In this document: positions 8,233-17,293 of the stretch, one piece after another
Layout of the letters: each line of letters starts with the position of its first letter
Position numbering within the stretch: the stretch's first letter is position 1
Assembly: GCF_020091405.1 (NCBI RefSeq)
Contig: NZ_CP081903.1
Coordinates: 3,348,501 to 3,412,500 of the forward strand
Source: Bacteroides cellulosilyticus
GTDB lineage: Bacteria > Bacteroidota > Bacteroidia > Bacteroidales > Bacteroidaceae
Length of the DNA: 64,000 nt
Direction of reading: 5' to 3'
Notes under the pieces: generated by a model
Databases searched by the model: none
What the model was told of the DNA's origin: nothing
What the model saw: only the letters and a program-made list of their open reading frames with translations
Made by a program: the position numbers and the translations under genes

Positions 8233-9651
8233 ATGAGAACGATCTGTCTTTATTTTGAGATCCATCAAATCATTCACCTGAAACGCTATCGTTTCTTTGA
8301 TATAGGTACGAATCATTATTATTATGATGATTATGCCAACGAATACAGTATCAACGAAGTTGCCGAACGTTCCTATATTCCGGCATTGAGCACCCTCATT
8401 GAAATGGCGAAAAATTCCGGCGGCGCATTCAAAGTGGCTTTGTCTATTTCCGGTGTTGCTTTGGAACAATTGGAAATCCACGCGCCGGCTGTGATTGACC
8501 TGCTACATCAGTTGAATGATACAGGTTGTTGCGAGTTCTTGGCCGAACCTTACTCTCACGGCCTTTCTTCTTTGGCAAATGAAGATTGTTTCAAGGAAGA
8601 AGTGAAGCGCCAGAGTGCTAAGATGAAACAAATGTTCGGTAAAGCACCGAAAGTATTCCGTAACTCCAGTCTGATTTACTCTGATGAAATAGGAGGATTG
8701 GTGGCAAGTATGGGCTTTAAGGGTATGCTGACTGAAGGTGCAAAACATATTTTAGGATGGAAGAGTCCGCACTATGTGTATCATTGCAGCTATAACCAGA
8801 ACCTGAAACTGTTGTTGCGTGATTTCAAGCTTTCAGATGATATCAGTTTGCGCTTCTCTAATTCCGAATGGAATGAATATCCACTGTTTGCCGATAAGTA
8901 TATTGGTTGGATTGATGCTCTGCCACAAGAAGAACAGGTCATCAACATCTTTATGGAACTTAGTGCATTGGGAATGTCACAGCCGCTTTCTTCCAACATA
9001 CTGGAGTTTCTGAAAGCGTTGCCTGCTTGTGCAAAGGATAAAGGTATTACTTTCTCTACACCGACGGAGGTTATCACAAAATTGAAATCTGTATCTCAAC
9101 TGGATGTTCCGTATCCAATGTCCTGGGTAGATGAGGAGAGAGATACCAGTTGCTGGTTGGGCAACAGTATGCAGCGTGAAGCTTTCAATAAATTGTATAG
9201 TATTGCCGAACGCGTTCATTTATCCGATGATCGTCGCATCAAGCAGGATTGGGATTATTTGCAGGCAAGCAATAACTTCCGGTTCATGACGACGAAGAAT
9301 AGTGGTATTAGCTTGAACAGGGGAATCTATGAGTCTCCTTATGATGCTTTTACTAACTATATGAATGTTTTAGGTGATTTCATCAAGCGGGTAGAATCTC
9401 TTTATCCGATGGATATAGATAATGAGGAACTGAATGCCTTGCTGACGACTATCAAGAATCAGGGTGACGAGATAGACGAATTACACAAAGAGGTGGAAAA
9501 GTTGCAGGCTAAGCTGGAAAAAGAAAAGACTGCTGAGGCAAAGGCTAAAGCTGCTACTGCCAAAGCTAAAACTCCTGCTGCTACAAAGAAAACAGCTGAA
9601 AAGAAACCTGCTGCGAAGAAAGCAACAACCAAGAAAGAGACTGCCAAGTAG
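8233..9651 (+). CDS. GH57 family alpha-glucan hydrolase or branching-type enzyme
   Basis: A 472-residue cytoplasmic protein. Residues 1-380 match family GH57 (alpha-amylase, 4-alpha-glucanotransferase or branching enzyme): the start CLYFEIHQIIHL replaces the usual HQPxH motif, and EFLAEPYSHGLSSL and MLTEGAKHILGWKSPH follow. Residues 395-435 form a coiled coil. The last 40 residues are almost only Lys, Ala and Thr, like the tail of histone H1; such tails bind polyanions and are not needed for GH57 folding. It is last in the operon, followed by a strong terminator. Exact activity is uncertain. Confidence 0.82.
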   Translation: MRTICLYFEIHQIIHLKRYRFFDIGTNHYYYDDYANEYSINEVAERSYIPALSTLIEMAKNSGGAFKVALSISGVALEQLEIHAPAVIDLLHQLNDTGCCEFLAEPYSHGLSSLANEDCFKEEVKRQSAKMKQMFGKAPKVFRNSSLIYSDEIGGLVASMGFKGMLTEGAKHILGWKSPHYVYHCSYNQNLKLLLRDFKLSDDISLRFSNSEWNEYPLFADKYIGWIDALPQEEQVINIFMELSALGMSQPLSSNILEFLKALPACAKDKGITFSTPTEVITKLKSVSQLDVPYPMSWVDEERDTSCWLGNSMQREAFNKLYSIAERVHLSDDRRIKQDWDYLQASNNFRFMTTKNSGISLNRGIYESPYDAFTNYMNVLGDFIKRVESLYPMDIDNEELNALLTTIKNQGDEIDELHKEVEKLQAKLEKEKTAEAKAKAATAKAKTPAATKKTAEKKPAAKKATTKKETAK

Positions 9652-9680
9652 TTTTCCTTCTTAGGAAAATACATTAATAA

Positions 9681-9717
9681 AAAAGCCTTCCGTTCTATTT
9701 GAGCGGAAGGCTTTTTT
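9681..9717. terminator. bidirectional rho-independent terminator
   Basis: A 12-bp stem (GCCTTCCG pairs with CGGAAGGC, extended by A/T pairs) is followed by six T on the plus strand and preceded by a run of A. It lies between convergent genes, so it can end both the GH57 operon and the DUF4270 operon. Confidence 0.9.
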
Positions 9718-9743
9718 GTACCTTTACTTATTTTGAGGAGAAG

Positions 9744-11273
9744 TTATTTATTGAATCTAGTATAAGTTACTTCCAATTTCAGAGCTTCACCTTGTGGACC
9801 GCCTTTCAATTTAGCATATCCGGGTTGGAGATCGTTTTGGATACCTGTCATTGTACTGGAAGTACTGGAACTTGTAGTGTCGTAGGTGACTGAAACAGGT
9901 ATCAGATATACCGTTCTCCAGTCTTTTTCCCATTCTTCCTGATTCCATTTATCGCCTGCTTCTTCTTTGGCTTTTTTCATTGCGGCATCTTTTCCTTGAA
10001 TGCAAGTAGTAACTAAGCGGGCAATATTATTAAATGTGTACTGATTGGTTGCCACATTATTATGCTTTACGGTGTAAGACGTGATGTTGTCCGGCAATTT
10101 GTTTTCTTCGAAGAAACTCTTGAAGTCTACTTTGCGTAATAGCAAAACATTGCTTGGAGCACTCATGCTGAACTCATATGGACTGTCTTGCTTATTGTAA
10201 TTGGTGAATGTCAGTTTCACCGCATTCAGTGTGTCATTGGATAATTCCTGGTAGATTTTATCATAAGGTAATTCAGCCTCTGTGAAGATTCCGGCGGGAG
10301 ATTTAATATAAGTATGTTCGCCTTCTGCAGCAAGTTTTTTGATTTTATCCGAATTAAGGAACTGATTGGCCTGGATTACCTCTTTAGTAGAAGCAAACTC
10401 AGTCCGCCAAGTGTAAGCGGTAGAATCCTGACCCTCAAAACCTGATTGCTTCCGTTTGTAAGGAACGTTGGTAGCAGTATCTATTACAAAGAAGTGATAT
10501 CTCATTTGTAAGTCTACGCGGTCTACATAAAGAACTGTTCCGTCACCATAGTCACTTTTGATATACACACCTTTGAATACATTTTTAATAAACTCTTTGG
10601 AGTTCTTGAAGTATTCAGGATGCTCTTTACTCAGATTAAACCAGTTGTTTCCATAAGTGTCCTTGTCCAGCGTAAAGACTACACTTGGATAGTAGGTCTT
10701 GTTGCCATATTCATCCGTTGCATTTCTTTCTTCGTCAGTTACGCTTGTATCGTAGGCTGTATAGGCTCTGCGACCTAATAATATGGGTAGCGCACCATTC
10801 GGTCTGTAATATTCTGCCGGTTCAATATTGGTATAGCGGTTACGGTCCAATTCGGTTTGTAACTCATACGCACTCATACGGCAGGCATTCAGCGAATCAC
10901 CGAACCAGGTGGAATAGAAAACAACTAAACGTGCACCTGATATTGAATCGCCTGTCAGAATCCCTGTTTTTTTATCAAAATCATATTTTTCAGGGAATTT
11001 GAAGCCATCTATACAGTTCAACTCAGTCAGGAAACTCGCTTCGTAGTAACCGAAAAGAGGATCTGTAAAACGCCCTACGTAACCTGTACTGGTTTTAGCA
11101 AATACAGAGTCAGCGATAACGGAACGTGTAGTGACGGGAAATTCTGTGGTTAGTGCGGAAATACCGTCAGAACCGGGTAACATTCCTATTCCTAATGTAC
11201 CGGTATTATCATCGCAACCAAAGAAAGTAAGGGTTGCTGTCAATAGCAGAGCGCCTAAAAACTTCACTTTCAT
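9744..11273 (-). CDS. DUF4270 domain lipoprotein
   Basis: A 509-residue exported protein of the Bacteroidetes-specific DUF4270 family, function unknown. The start at 11273 gives MKVKFLGALLLTATLTFFGC, a lipoprotein signal with Cys20, followed by DDNTGTLGIGM. The frame is open upstream to 11315, but this would bury the signal peptide behind 14 charged residues and overlap the synthase gene. It is 20 bp downstream of the half-length glycogen synthase gene and likely co-transcribed; this pairing is common in Bacteroides. A cell-surface or periplasmic role is likely. Why it should travel with a cytoplasmic glucan synthase is not clear. Confidence 0.85.
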   Translation of the reverse strand: MKVKFLGALLLTATLTFFGCDDNTGTLGIGMLPGSDGISALTTEFPVTTRSVIADSVFAKTSTGYVGRFTDPLFGYYEASFLTELNCIDGFKFPEKYDFDKKTGILTGDSISGARLVVFYSTWFGDSLNACRMSAYELQTELDRNRYTNIEPAEYYRPNGALPILLGRRAYTAYDTSVTDEERNATDEYGNKTYYPSVVFTLDKDTYGNNWFNLSKEHPEYFKNSKEFIKNVFKGVYIKSDYGDGTVLYVDRVDLQMRYHFFVIDTATNVPYKRKQSGFEGQDSTAYTWRTEFASTKEVIQANQFLNSDKIKKLAAEGEHTYIKSPAGIFTEAELPYDKIYQELSNDTLNAVKLTFTNYNKQDSPYEFSMSAPSNVLLLRKVDFKSFFEENKLPDNITSYTVKHNNVATNQYTFNNIARLVTTCIQGKDAAMKKAKEEAGDKWNQEEWEKDWRTVYLIPVSVTYDTTSSSTSSTMTGIQNDLQPGYAKLKGGPQGEALKLEVTYTRFNK

Positions 11274-11293
11274 AGTTTTCTTTGTTATCTTGT

Positions 11294-12118
11294 TTATTTT
11301 TGTTCTGTTTCCCATACTTTGTCGTAGAACTCATTGCAAGCATCGGCAAATGTTTCGGGAGTCTGATATTCTAAAATGGGTTTTCCGGATTGTCGAGCAT
11401 ATTCCATCACTTCTTCGTTGACTTTTTCGCTTTGCTGGATAATGCCGTCTGCATAATCAATGGCCAGTTTGCACAACGTAGCGTAGTCTACAGGAGCCTT
11501 CAGGTGAGCTACATCCTTCTTTGTAACACCTTTCAATACCAATCTGTTTACAAAATCAGCATTAAACGATTCTTTGAAGTCATCTTCGAAAACGGAGAAT
11601 ACTACTTTAGCGTCACGGAATGAGGGCTCGTCCTTATATGCTTTCTTTATATACAAAGGAGCTAAGGCAGTCATCCAGCCATGGCAGTGAATGATATCCG
11701 GGCACCAGCGTAACTTCTTAACTGTTTCCAGTACACCGCGTGCATAAAAAATAGCACGACTGTCATTATCTTCATATTCCACACCATTCTCATCTGCTGT
11801 TTCCAGGCGGTTTTGGAAATAATCATCGTTGTCGATGAAATAAACCTGCATGCGGGCAGACTGAATGGAAGCAACTTTAATAATAAGGGGGTGGTCGGTA
11901 TCGTCAATAATCAGATTCATACCGGAGAGACGTATCACTTCATGCAATTGGTTTCTGCGCTCATTGATATTCCCCCATTTAGGCATGAATGTTCTAATTT
12001 CTCTGCCTTTTTCCTGGATTGCTTGAGGTAGGTTTCTGCCTACAAGGGACATTTCGGATTCTGGTACGTAAGGAGTAATCTCTTGGGTAATAAATAAAAC
12101 CTTGTTCGCCTTTGTCAT
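11294..12118 (-). CDS. glycogen/starch synthase, GT5 N-terminal domain only
   Basis: A 274-residue protein matching the N-terminal Rossmann domain of glycogen synthase (GT5): VLFITQEITPYVPESEMS at the start and DIIHCHGWMTALAPLYIKKAY near 140-160. The C-terminal domain that binds ADP-glucose, with the E-x7-E motif, is missing, and the gene ends cleanly with a downstream neighbour, so this is a stable short form and not a recent break. Typical GT5 enzymes have about 470-500 residues. It may work as a regulatory or partner subunit, possibly with the GT4 protein at 6943-8214, or have a new role. Annotation as an active synthase is doubtful. Confidence 0.8.
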   Translation of the reverse strand: MTKANKVLFITQEITPYVPESEMSLVGRNLPQAIQEKGREIRTFMPKWGNINERRNQLHEVIRLSGMNLIIDDTDHPLIIKVASIQSARMQVYFIDNDDYFQNRLETADENGVEYEDNDSRAIFYARGVLETVKKLRWCPDIIHCHGWMTALAPLYIKKAYKDEPSFRDAKVVFSVFEDDFKESFNADFVNRLVLKGVTKKDVAHLKAPVDYATLCKLAIDYADGIIQQSEKVNEEVMEYARQSGKPILEYQTPETFADACNEFYDKVWETEQK

Positions 12119-12143
12119 AATAACAATGTTCTCAATTATTCTG

Positions 12144-12177
12144 CAAAGATATAAAAAAAATCGGGCACTTGAGCAAA
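12144..12177 (-). promoter_or_regulatory. promoter of the glycogen synthase-like/DUF4270 operon
   Basis: On the minus strand TTTG at 12177-12174 and TATCTTTG at 12151-12144 are 22 bp apart, near the Bacteroides consensus. The start would lie near 12138, about 20 bases before the ATG. The rest of the 246-bp divergent region up to panC is AT-rich and shows no clear second promoter to me. Confidence 0.55.
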
Positions 12178-12364
12178 TAAGGCGGCTCTATAATTCCTTA
12201 TGAATTGTTAACTGCTTGTTTTTCAGTGCTACATTGCTTTAAAGCGGGTTGTTGTCCGAGTAGAACTTTTGCATTAATTTGCGATATTTCTTCTTTATAT
12301 GCTAAATAATAGTTTATTTTGCACCGCTTTTGCGAACAACTAAGTTATTATATAACCTATAAAA

Positions 12365-13210
12365 ATGGAAATAGTACATACTATCAAGGACTTGCAGGCC
12401 GAACTCTCGGCTTTACGGGCCCAAGGTAAAAAGGTAGGATTGGTACCTACAATGGGTGCCCTACATGCCGGTCATGCGTCATTGGTGAAGCGTTGTGTTG
12501 CAGAGAATGATGCTGCGGTAGTGAGTGTTTTTGTAAACCCGACACAGTTTAACGACAAGAATGATTTAGAGAAATATCCCCGTACGCTGGATGCCGATTG
12601 TGCTTTGTTGGAAGCTTGCGGTGCTGCGTTTGTGTTCGCTCCTTCGGTTGCGGAGATGTATCCTGAACCTGATACGCGCCAATTCAGCTATGCGCCGTTG
12701 GACACAGTGATGGAAGGTGCGTTTCGTCCGGGACACTTCAATGGTGTTTGCCAGATTGTGAGTAAGCTGTTTGATGCAGTGAAGCCGGACCGCGCTTATT
12801 TCGGAGAGAAAGATTTTCAGCAGTTAGCTATCATTCGTGAGATGGTGCGCCAGATGAATTATTCGCTGGAAATAGTGGGGTGCCCTATTATGCGTGAGGA
12901 AGATGGCTTGGCTCTGAGTAGCCGCAACGCACGTTTATCTGCCGAAGAACGCAAAAATGCTTTAAAAATATCGCAAACATTATTTGAAAGTCGTACCTTT
13001 GCGACTTCTCATACAGTTGCTGAGACTCAGAAGTTTGTAGAGGATACCATAGCGGCCGCTCCCGGTTTGCGTCTGGAATACTTTGAACTGGTGGATGGCA
13101 ACACGTTGCAGAAAATTGCCAATTGGGAAGATACGGTGTATGCTGTAGGTTGCATTACAGTGTTCTGTGGTGAGGTTCGCCTGATTGACAATATTAAGTA
13201 TAAAGAGTAA
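12365..13210 (+). CDS. panC: pantothenate synthetase
   Basis: Joins pantoate and beta-alanine with ATP to make pantothenate, the coenzyme A precursor, in the cytoplasm. The 281-residue length is normal. The nucleotide-binding start [16 protein letters not shown] contains the HIGH-like sequence HAGH (34-37). [21 protein letters not shown], the GEKDFQQL segment and the KMSxS-like end of [10 protein letters not shown] are present. panD follows after 27 bp, so the last two dedicated steps of the pathway are co-transcribed. Confidence 0.97.
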   Translation: MEIVHTIKDLQAELSALRAQGKKVGLVPTMGALHAGHASLVKRCVAENDAAVVSVFVNPTQFNDKNDLEKYPRTLDADCALLEACGAAFVFAPSVAEMYPEPDTRQFSYAPLDTVMEGAFRPGHFNGVCQIVSKLFDAVKPDRAYFGEKDFQQLAIIREMVRQMNYSLEIVGCPIMREEDGLALSSRNARLSAEERKNALKISQTLFESRTFATSHTVAETQKFVEDTIAAAPGLRLEYFELVDGNTLQKIANWEDTVYAVGCITVFCGEVRLIDNIKYKE

Positions 13211-13237
13211 TAAACCTAAAAAGAGAGATCAGACCTT

Positions 13238-13591
13238 ATGATGATTGAAGTGCTGAAGTCGAAAATCCATTGCGCTCGCGTCACGGAAGCTAACCTCAAT
13301 TATATGGGAAGCATTACGATTGACGAGGACTTACTGGATGCGGCCAATATGATTGCCGGTGAAAAAGTGTACATAGCCGATAACAATAATGGTGAACGTT
13401 TTGAAACCTATATTATTAAAGGCGAACGTGGTTCGGGCAAGATATGCCTGAATGGTGCGGCAGCCCGTAAGGTGCAGCCGGACGATATCATCATTATTAT
13501 GTCGTATGCCTTGATGGACTTTGAAGAAGCCAAATCGTTCAAGCCGTCGGTGATTTTCCCTGATCCGGCAACGAACAAAGTGGTGAAGTAA
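13238..13591 (+). CDS. panD: aspartate 1-decarboxylase
   Basis: Makes beta-alanine from L-aspartate for PanC. The proenzyme cleaves itself at a Gly-Ser bond to form a pyruvoyl cofactor; the site is visible in [10 protein letters not shown] (Gly27-Ser28). The catalytic Tyr region ([15 protein letters not shown]) and NGAAA are also conserved. The length of 117 residues is usual. Two ATG codons in tandem (13238 and 13241) could serve as start. A strong terminator follows. Confidence 0.97.
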   Translation: MMIEVLKSKIHCARVTEANLNYMGSITIDEDLLDAANMIAGEKVYIADNNNGERFETYIIKGERGSGKICLNGAAARKVQPDDIIIIMSYALMDFEEAKSFKPSVIFPDPATNKVVK

Positions 13592-13614
13592 TTCTTCATA
13601 AAATACAAAAAGAG

Positions 13615-13654
13615 GAAGCCCCGTCTGCAACTTTTAGAATGCAGACGGGGCTTC
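13615..13654. terminator. terminator after panCD
   Basis: A perfect 15-bp inverted repeat (GAAGCCCCGTCTGCA at 13615-13629 and its complement at 13640-13654) with a 10-base loop. The T-rich tail is short (TTCTCTGTT), but stem strength and position just after panD support termination. Confidence 0.75.
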
Positions 13655-13734
13655 TCTGTTATTGAGGATGTATATGGATGATCCTTTAAAGAGAGATTCC
13701 GGGGGGAAATGATATTGCTTTTTCCCATTCAAAT

Positions 13735-13787
13735 CAAGCAATGTTTTGAGGGGCAACATTGCTTGTTTCCGGGTATAACATTGCTTG
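13735..13787. repeat. three-copy CAAGCAATGTT repeat
   Basis: CAAGCAATGTT at 13735-13745 is followed by two inverted copies, AACATTGCTTG, at 13755-13765 and 13777-13787. The first two form a hairpin with a 9-base loop. The same forward-inverted-inverted order recurs at 47711-47785. Both sites lie between convergent genes, directly after the stop of the minus-strand gene. Confidence 0.7.
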
Positions 13788-13790
13788 TTT

Positions 13791-14741
13791 TCATTGGCGA
13801 AGGCGGTACAGGTCACGGTTCAGCGTGTATACCTTCAGAGTTTGTCCCAGCATGAGTTTTCCAGTCTCGCTTAACCCTTTGACCGGAGTGTCTTTACTTC
13901 CGTATCCCTTCAGGATGGGATATAGCGTTGAGTAGACAAAGGGAGAGATGATCCCGTTTTTAGAGTAAAACAATCCATTGTGATAAAAGACAGCGTGAGT
14001 GATCAGATTGTATCCATTGACGAAAGCGATGATGCTGTTGTCGGGAAAAGCAACGTCTTTCACTTTCTTATAATGGCAGGGATAATCGGCTACATGTTCG
14101 AGAAAGTGTTCGAAGAAGGCATTCAGCTCTTCTGTCTTGCTGAAATTCGTATTGCGGGTAATGACAGGGTCCGGACAAATGCCGTGGGTGCGGAACAATG
14201 CATCCAATGCGTAAAAAATGCACGTTTGCGTACAGTTCATCAAGGTGTCTCGCGGACTCTTCATCCGTCTCATAGAGTCGGTTAGTGCGGAGATTTCCCT
14301 TTCGGTCAGCCCATCGACATCGGCAATAAAGCGCGTGTAGGGTGGAATTGCACTTTCCACTTCCAGAACACGGACTTTCCTTTTCTGTTTGTCGTCATAT
14401 CTGTGATAGAATCGTGTATCGGGAAGCATGGCATAACTCAATGTGTCATTACCCCATATTGCCAGAAAAATAGGATAATCATCTTGGGGTGTCAGCCAAC
14501 TGGCCTGCTGGATAGTATCAAGATGGTTGACGAGTGAATCTGTGTAGTTGCCGTTACCGAAAGGTACCATTCCCGGACTGAGTATCCAATCTTTTTTTTT
14601 CAGTATTCCTTCTTGCAATTCGTTGGTGTAGGACACTTTGATTTCGGGAAATGTTTCTTGTGCCAGGCAATTCCCGCAAGAAAGAATAAGAAACAGACAG
14701 TTCATAGCCCGAACTGCCTGTTTTCTTAGAAGCTTATTCAT
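13791..14741 (-). CDS. exported hypothetical protein, possible Cys/His hydrolase
   Basis: A 316-residue protein I do not recognise. Residues 1-27 form a signal peptide ending CGNCLAQE. The segment LMNCTQTCIFYALDALF (about 165-181) followed 80 residues later by LITHAVFYHNGLFYSKNGI recalls the Cys and His blocks of NlpC/P60- or papain-like peptidases, where a helix begins at the Cys and a strand carries the His. This is a weak resemblance only. It stands alone on the minus strand, 18 bp downstream of the flavoprotein gene's stop, and could be co-transcribed with it. Periplasmic or outer-membrane location is likely. Confidence 0.6.
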   Translation of the reverse strand: MNKLLRKQAVRAMNCLFLILSCGNCLAQETFPEIKVSYTNELQEGILKKKDWILSPGMVPFGNGNYTDSLVNHLDTIQQASWLTPQDDYPIFLAIWGNDTLSYAMLPDTRFYHRYDDKQKRKVRVLEVESAIPPYTRFIADVDGLTEREISALTDSMRRMKSPRDTLMNCTQTCIFYALDALFRTHGICPDPVITRNTNFSKTEELNAFFEHFLEHVADYPCHYKKVKDVAFPDNSIIAFVNGYNLITHAVFYHNGLFYSKNGIISPFVYSTLYPILKGYGSKDTPVKGLSETGKLMLGQTLKVYTLNRDLYRLRQ

Positions 14742-14759
14742 ACAGATTGTTTTCTGTTT

Positions 14760-17066
14760 TTATCCTTTCAGCTGTTCATTCATAGCGGCAGCGGCCTTTC
14801 GTCCGTCGCCCATAGCAAGAATAACGGTAGCACCGCCACGGACAATATCGCCACCGGCATAAATGGTCGGGATGGACGATTGCATATTCTCGTTCACGGC
14901 AATTGTACCTTTGCGTCCTACTTCCAGACCTGGGATAGATGAAGGTACAATCGGGTTAGGAGATACACCTACGCTGACGATAGCCAGATCGATATCAATC
15001 GTTTCTGTTGCTCCCGGAATGGGAACAGGGCTACGGCGTCCGGAAGCATCCGGTTCACCAAGTTCCATCTTTTGCAGAATGACTTGTTCCACCTTTCCTT
15101 GTTCGTCGGCAATGTATTCTATCGGATTATGCAGTGTGAGGAATTCAACACCTTCTTCTTTGGCATGCTTCACCTCTTCGATACGCGCAGGCATTTCCTC
15201 TTCGGAGCGACGATAAATAATCATAGCACGTTCAGCACCCAAGCGGCGTGCAGTACGCACTGAATCCATCGCTGTATTTCCGCCGCCGATAACGGCTACG
15301 TTCTTTCCGAAAGGTACCGGGGTATCGGAATCTTCGCTGGCAGCATCCATCAGGTTCACGCGCGTCAGGTATTCATTGGATGACAGGATGTTGATGGAGT
15401 TTTCGCCCGGAATATTCATAAAGTTAGGCAATCCGGCACCGGATGCCACGAATACTCCTTTGAAACCTTCTTCTTCCAACTGTTCCACGCTGATGGTCTT
15501 ACCGATGATACAGTCCTTAATGAAGTTAACCCCCATCTTGGCAAGATTGTCAATCTCTACATCTACCACCTTATTGGGCAGACGGAATTCGGGGATACCG
15601 TACTTCAATACACCTCCGATTTCATGCAGAGCCTCGAAGACAGTAACATCATAACCGTATTTCGCCATATCTCCTGCAAAGGAAAGTCCTGCAGGTCCGG
15701 AACCGATGACGGCAATCTTGATACCGTTCTTTTCCTTGATTTCCGGAACGGAGATTTGTCCGCTTTCGCGCTCATAGTCGGCGGCAAAGCGCTCCAGATA
15801 GCCGATAGCTACCGGTTGCTCCTTCATCTTCAAGTGGATACATTTAGCTTCGCACTGTTTCTCTTGCGGACAAACGCGGCCGCAAACAGCAGGCAGGGCA
15901 CTGGTTTCTTTCAGTGTCTTGGCAGCTTCAAGAATTTCTCCGCGTTCTATGTTCTTGATGAAGCGGGGAATGTCGATACCCACGGGGCAGCCTTCCATAC
16001 AGCCCGGATTGGCACAGTCCAGGCAGCGCTTGGCCTCTGTCAATGCCTGTTCTTCGGTCAGTCCCTGGTTCACTTCTTCCTTGCGGCTGTGTGAGCGGTA
16101 CTCTGCGTCGAGCTCGTTCATTTCAACGCGCGGAATGGCAGTGCGTTCTTTCGGTTTCATGGCTTTGCGAAGTTCCAGACGCCATGCGGCATTGCGGCTT
16201 TTCTCATCCACTTCCTGTGTGGCTTCCGGCATGGCTTTGCATGCTTCGTCTTCTTCAAGCTTGTGCATTTCTTCACGTTCGATGCTTTTGAAAGCACCCA
16301 TGCGTTTCAGCATTTCGTCAAAGTCTACCTGGTGGCCGTCAAATTCCGGTCCGTCTACACAGACGAACTTGGTTTTTCCACCGATAGTGATGCGGCAGGC
16401 ACCGCACATACCGGTACCGTCCACCATAATGGTGTTCAGTGAAACGTCTGTCGGAATTTCATATTTTTTAGTCAGCAAACAAACAAATTTCATCATGATG
16501 GCGGGACCGATGGCGAAGCATTTGTTCACTTTCTCCCGTTTGATAACTTCTTCTACTCCTTCTGTGACCAATCCTTTGCGTCCATAAGAGCCATCGTCGG
16601 TCATAATGATAACCTCGTCTGCACTTTCACGCATTTCTTTTTCAAGGATAATCAGTTCTTTGCTACGTCCGGCAAGCACGGCAATAACGCGGTTACCGGC
16701 AGCTTTCAATGCTTGTACGATAGGAAGCATGGGGGCTACGCCTACGCCGCCACCTGCACAGACCACCGTTCCGAAGTTTTCAATGTGAGTAGCCTGTCCC
16801 AACGGGCCCACTACATCGGTGATGTAGTCGCCTTCATTCAGTTCGCAAAGGCGGGTGGAGGAGAGGCCTACTTCCTGCACTACCAAAGTGATAGTGCCGC
16901 GCGTAGTGTCTGCCGCAGCAATTGTCAGCGGCATACGTTCGCCTTTTTCGCCTACACGTACAATGACGAAGTGTCCTGCCTTGCGTGAACGGGCAATCAA
17001 AGGTGCTTCAATCTCCAGTTTAAAAACCTTTTCTGAAAAATGTTCTTTGCTAATGATTTTGTTCAT
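14760..17066 (-). CDS. fused ferredoxin-NADP+ reductase-like/glutamate synthase small-chain-like flavoprotein (NfnAB/SudAB type)
   Basis: A 768-residue cytoplasmic fusion. Residues 1-280 match the PyrK/NfnA-type FAD and NAD(P) module: VCAGGGVGVAPMLPIVQALKAAGN for nucleotide binding, and DGTGMCGACRITIGG...FVCVDGPEFDGH with Cys221, Cys224 and Cys236 for a [2Fe-2S] cluster. Residues 320-768 match GltD/NfnB: CLDCANPGCMEGCPVGIDIP and VCGRVCPQEKQCEAKC for two [4Fe-4S] clusters, IGSGPAGLSFAGDMAKYG for FAD and VIGGGNTAMDSVRTARRLGA for NADPH. In Thermotoga and Clostridium the two parts are separate subunits of an NADH-dependent ferredoxin:NADP+ transhydrogenase. No GltB-like large chain is nearby, which favours transhydrogenase over glutamate synthesis. 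Confidence 0.9.
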   Translation of the reverse strand: MNKIISKEHFSEKVFKLEIEAPLIARSRKAGHFVIVRVGEKGERMPLTIAAADTTRGTITLVVQEVGLSSTRLCELNEGDYITDVVGPLGQATHIENFGTVVCAGGGVGVAPMLPIVQALKAAGNRVIAVLAGRSKELIILEKEMRESADEVIIMTDDGSYGRKGLVTEGVEEVIKREKVNKCFAIGPAIMMKFVCLLTKKYEIPTDVSLNTIMVDGTGMCGACRITIGGKTKFVCVDGPEFDGHQVDFDEMLKRMGAFKSIEREEMHKLEEDEACKAMPEATQEVDEKSRNAAWRLELRKAMKPKERTAIPRVEMNELDAEYRSHSRKEEVNQGLTEEQALTEAKRCLDCANPGCMEGCPVGIDIPRFIKNIERGEILEAAKTLKETSALPAVCGRVCPQEKQCEAKCIHLKMKEQPVAIGYLERFAADYERESGQISVPEIKEKNGIKIAVIGSGPAGLSFAGDMAKYGYDVTVFEALHEIGGVLKYGIPEFRLPNKVVDVEIDNLAKMGVNFIKDCIIGKTISVEQLEEEGFKGVFVASGAGLPNFMNIPGENSINILSSNEYLTRVNLMDAASEDSDTPVPFGKNVAVIGGGNTAMDSVRTARRLGAERAMIIYRRSEEEMPARIEEVKHAKEEGVEFLTLHNPIEYIADEQGKVEQVILQKMELGEPDASGRRSPVPIPGATETIDIDLAIVSVGVSPNPIVPSSIPGLEVGRKGTIAVNENMQSSIPTIYAGGDIVRGGATVILAMGDGRKAAAAMNEQLKG

Positions 17067-17122
17067 TATCTTATAATTTTGTTGGTATAATTACGTAATT
17101 ACTTTCAGATTGTTACGGTTTG

Positions 17123-17152
17123 CAAAGATACGGGTTATTTGGAAATATCAAA
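17123..17152 (-). promoter_or_regulatory. promoter of the NfnAB-type gene
   Basis: Minus-strand TTTG at 17152-17149 and TATCTTTG at 17130-17123, 18 bp apart. The transcript would begin near 17117, about 50 bases before the ATG. Confidence 0.55.
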
Positions 17153-17293
17153 AGAAGTTCCTTTGAAAAAGCGATGTACTGATGTGGAGAATCGAAGTTA
17201 TTGCAATATATGGTTATTCTGCTGGTTTGAGTTTCCGTCTTTATATGTTTTTGTATGGGAAACTAACTTGCTAATAGATGCTGAATTGTACGC

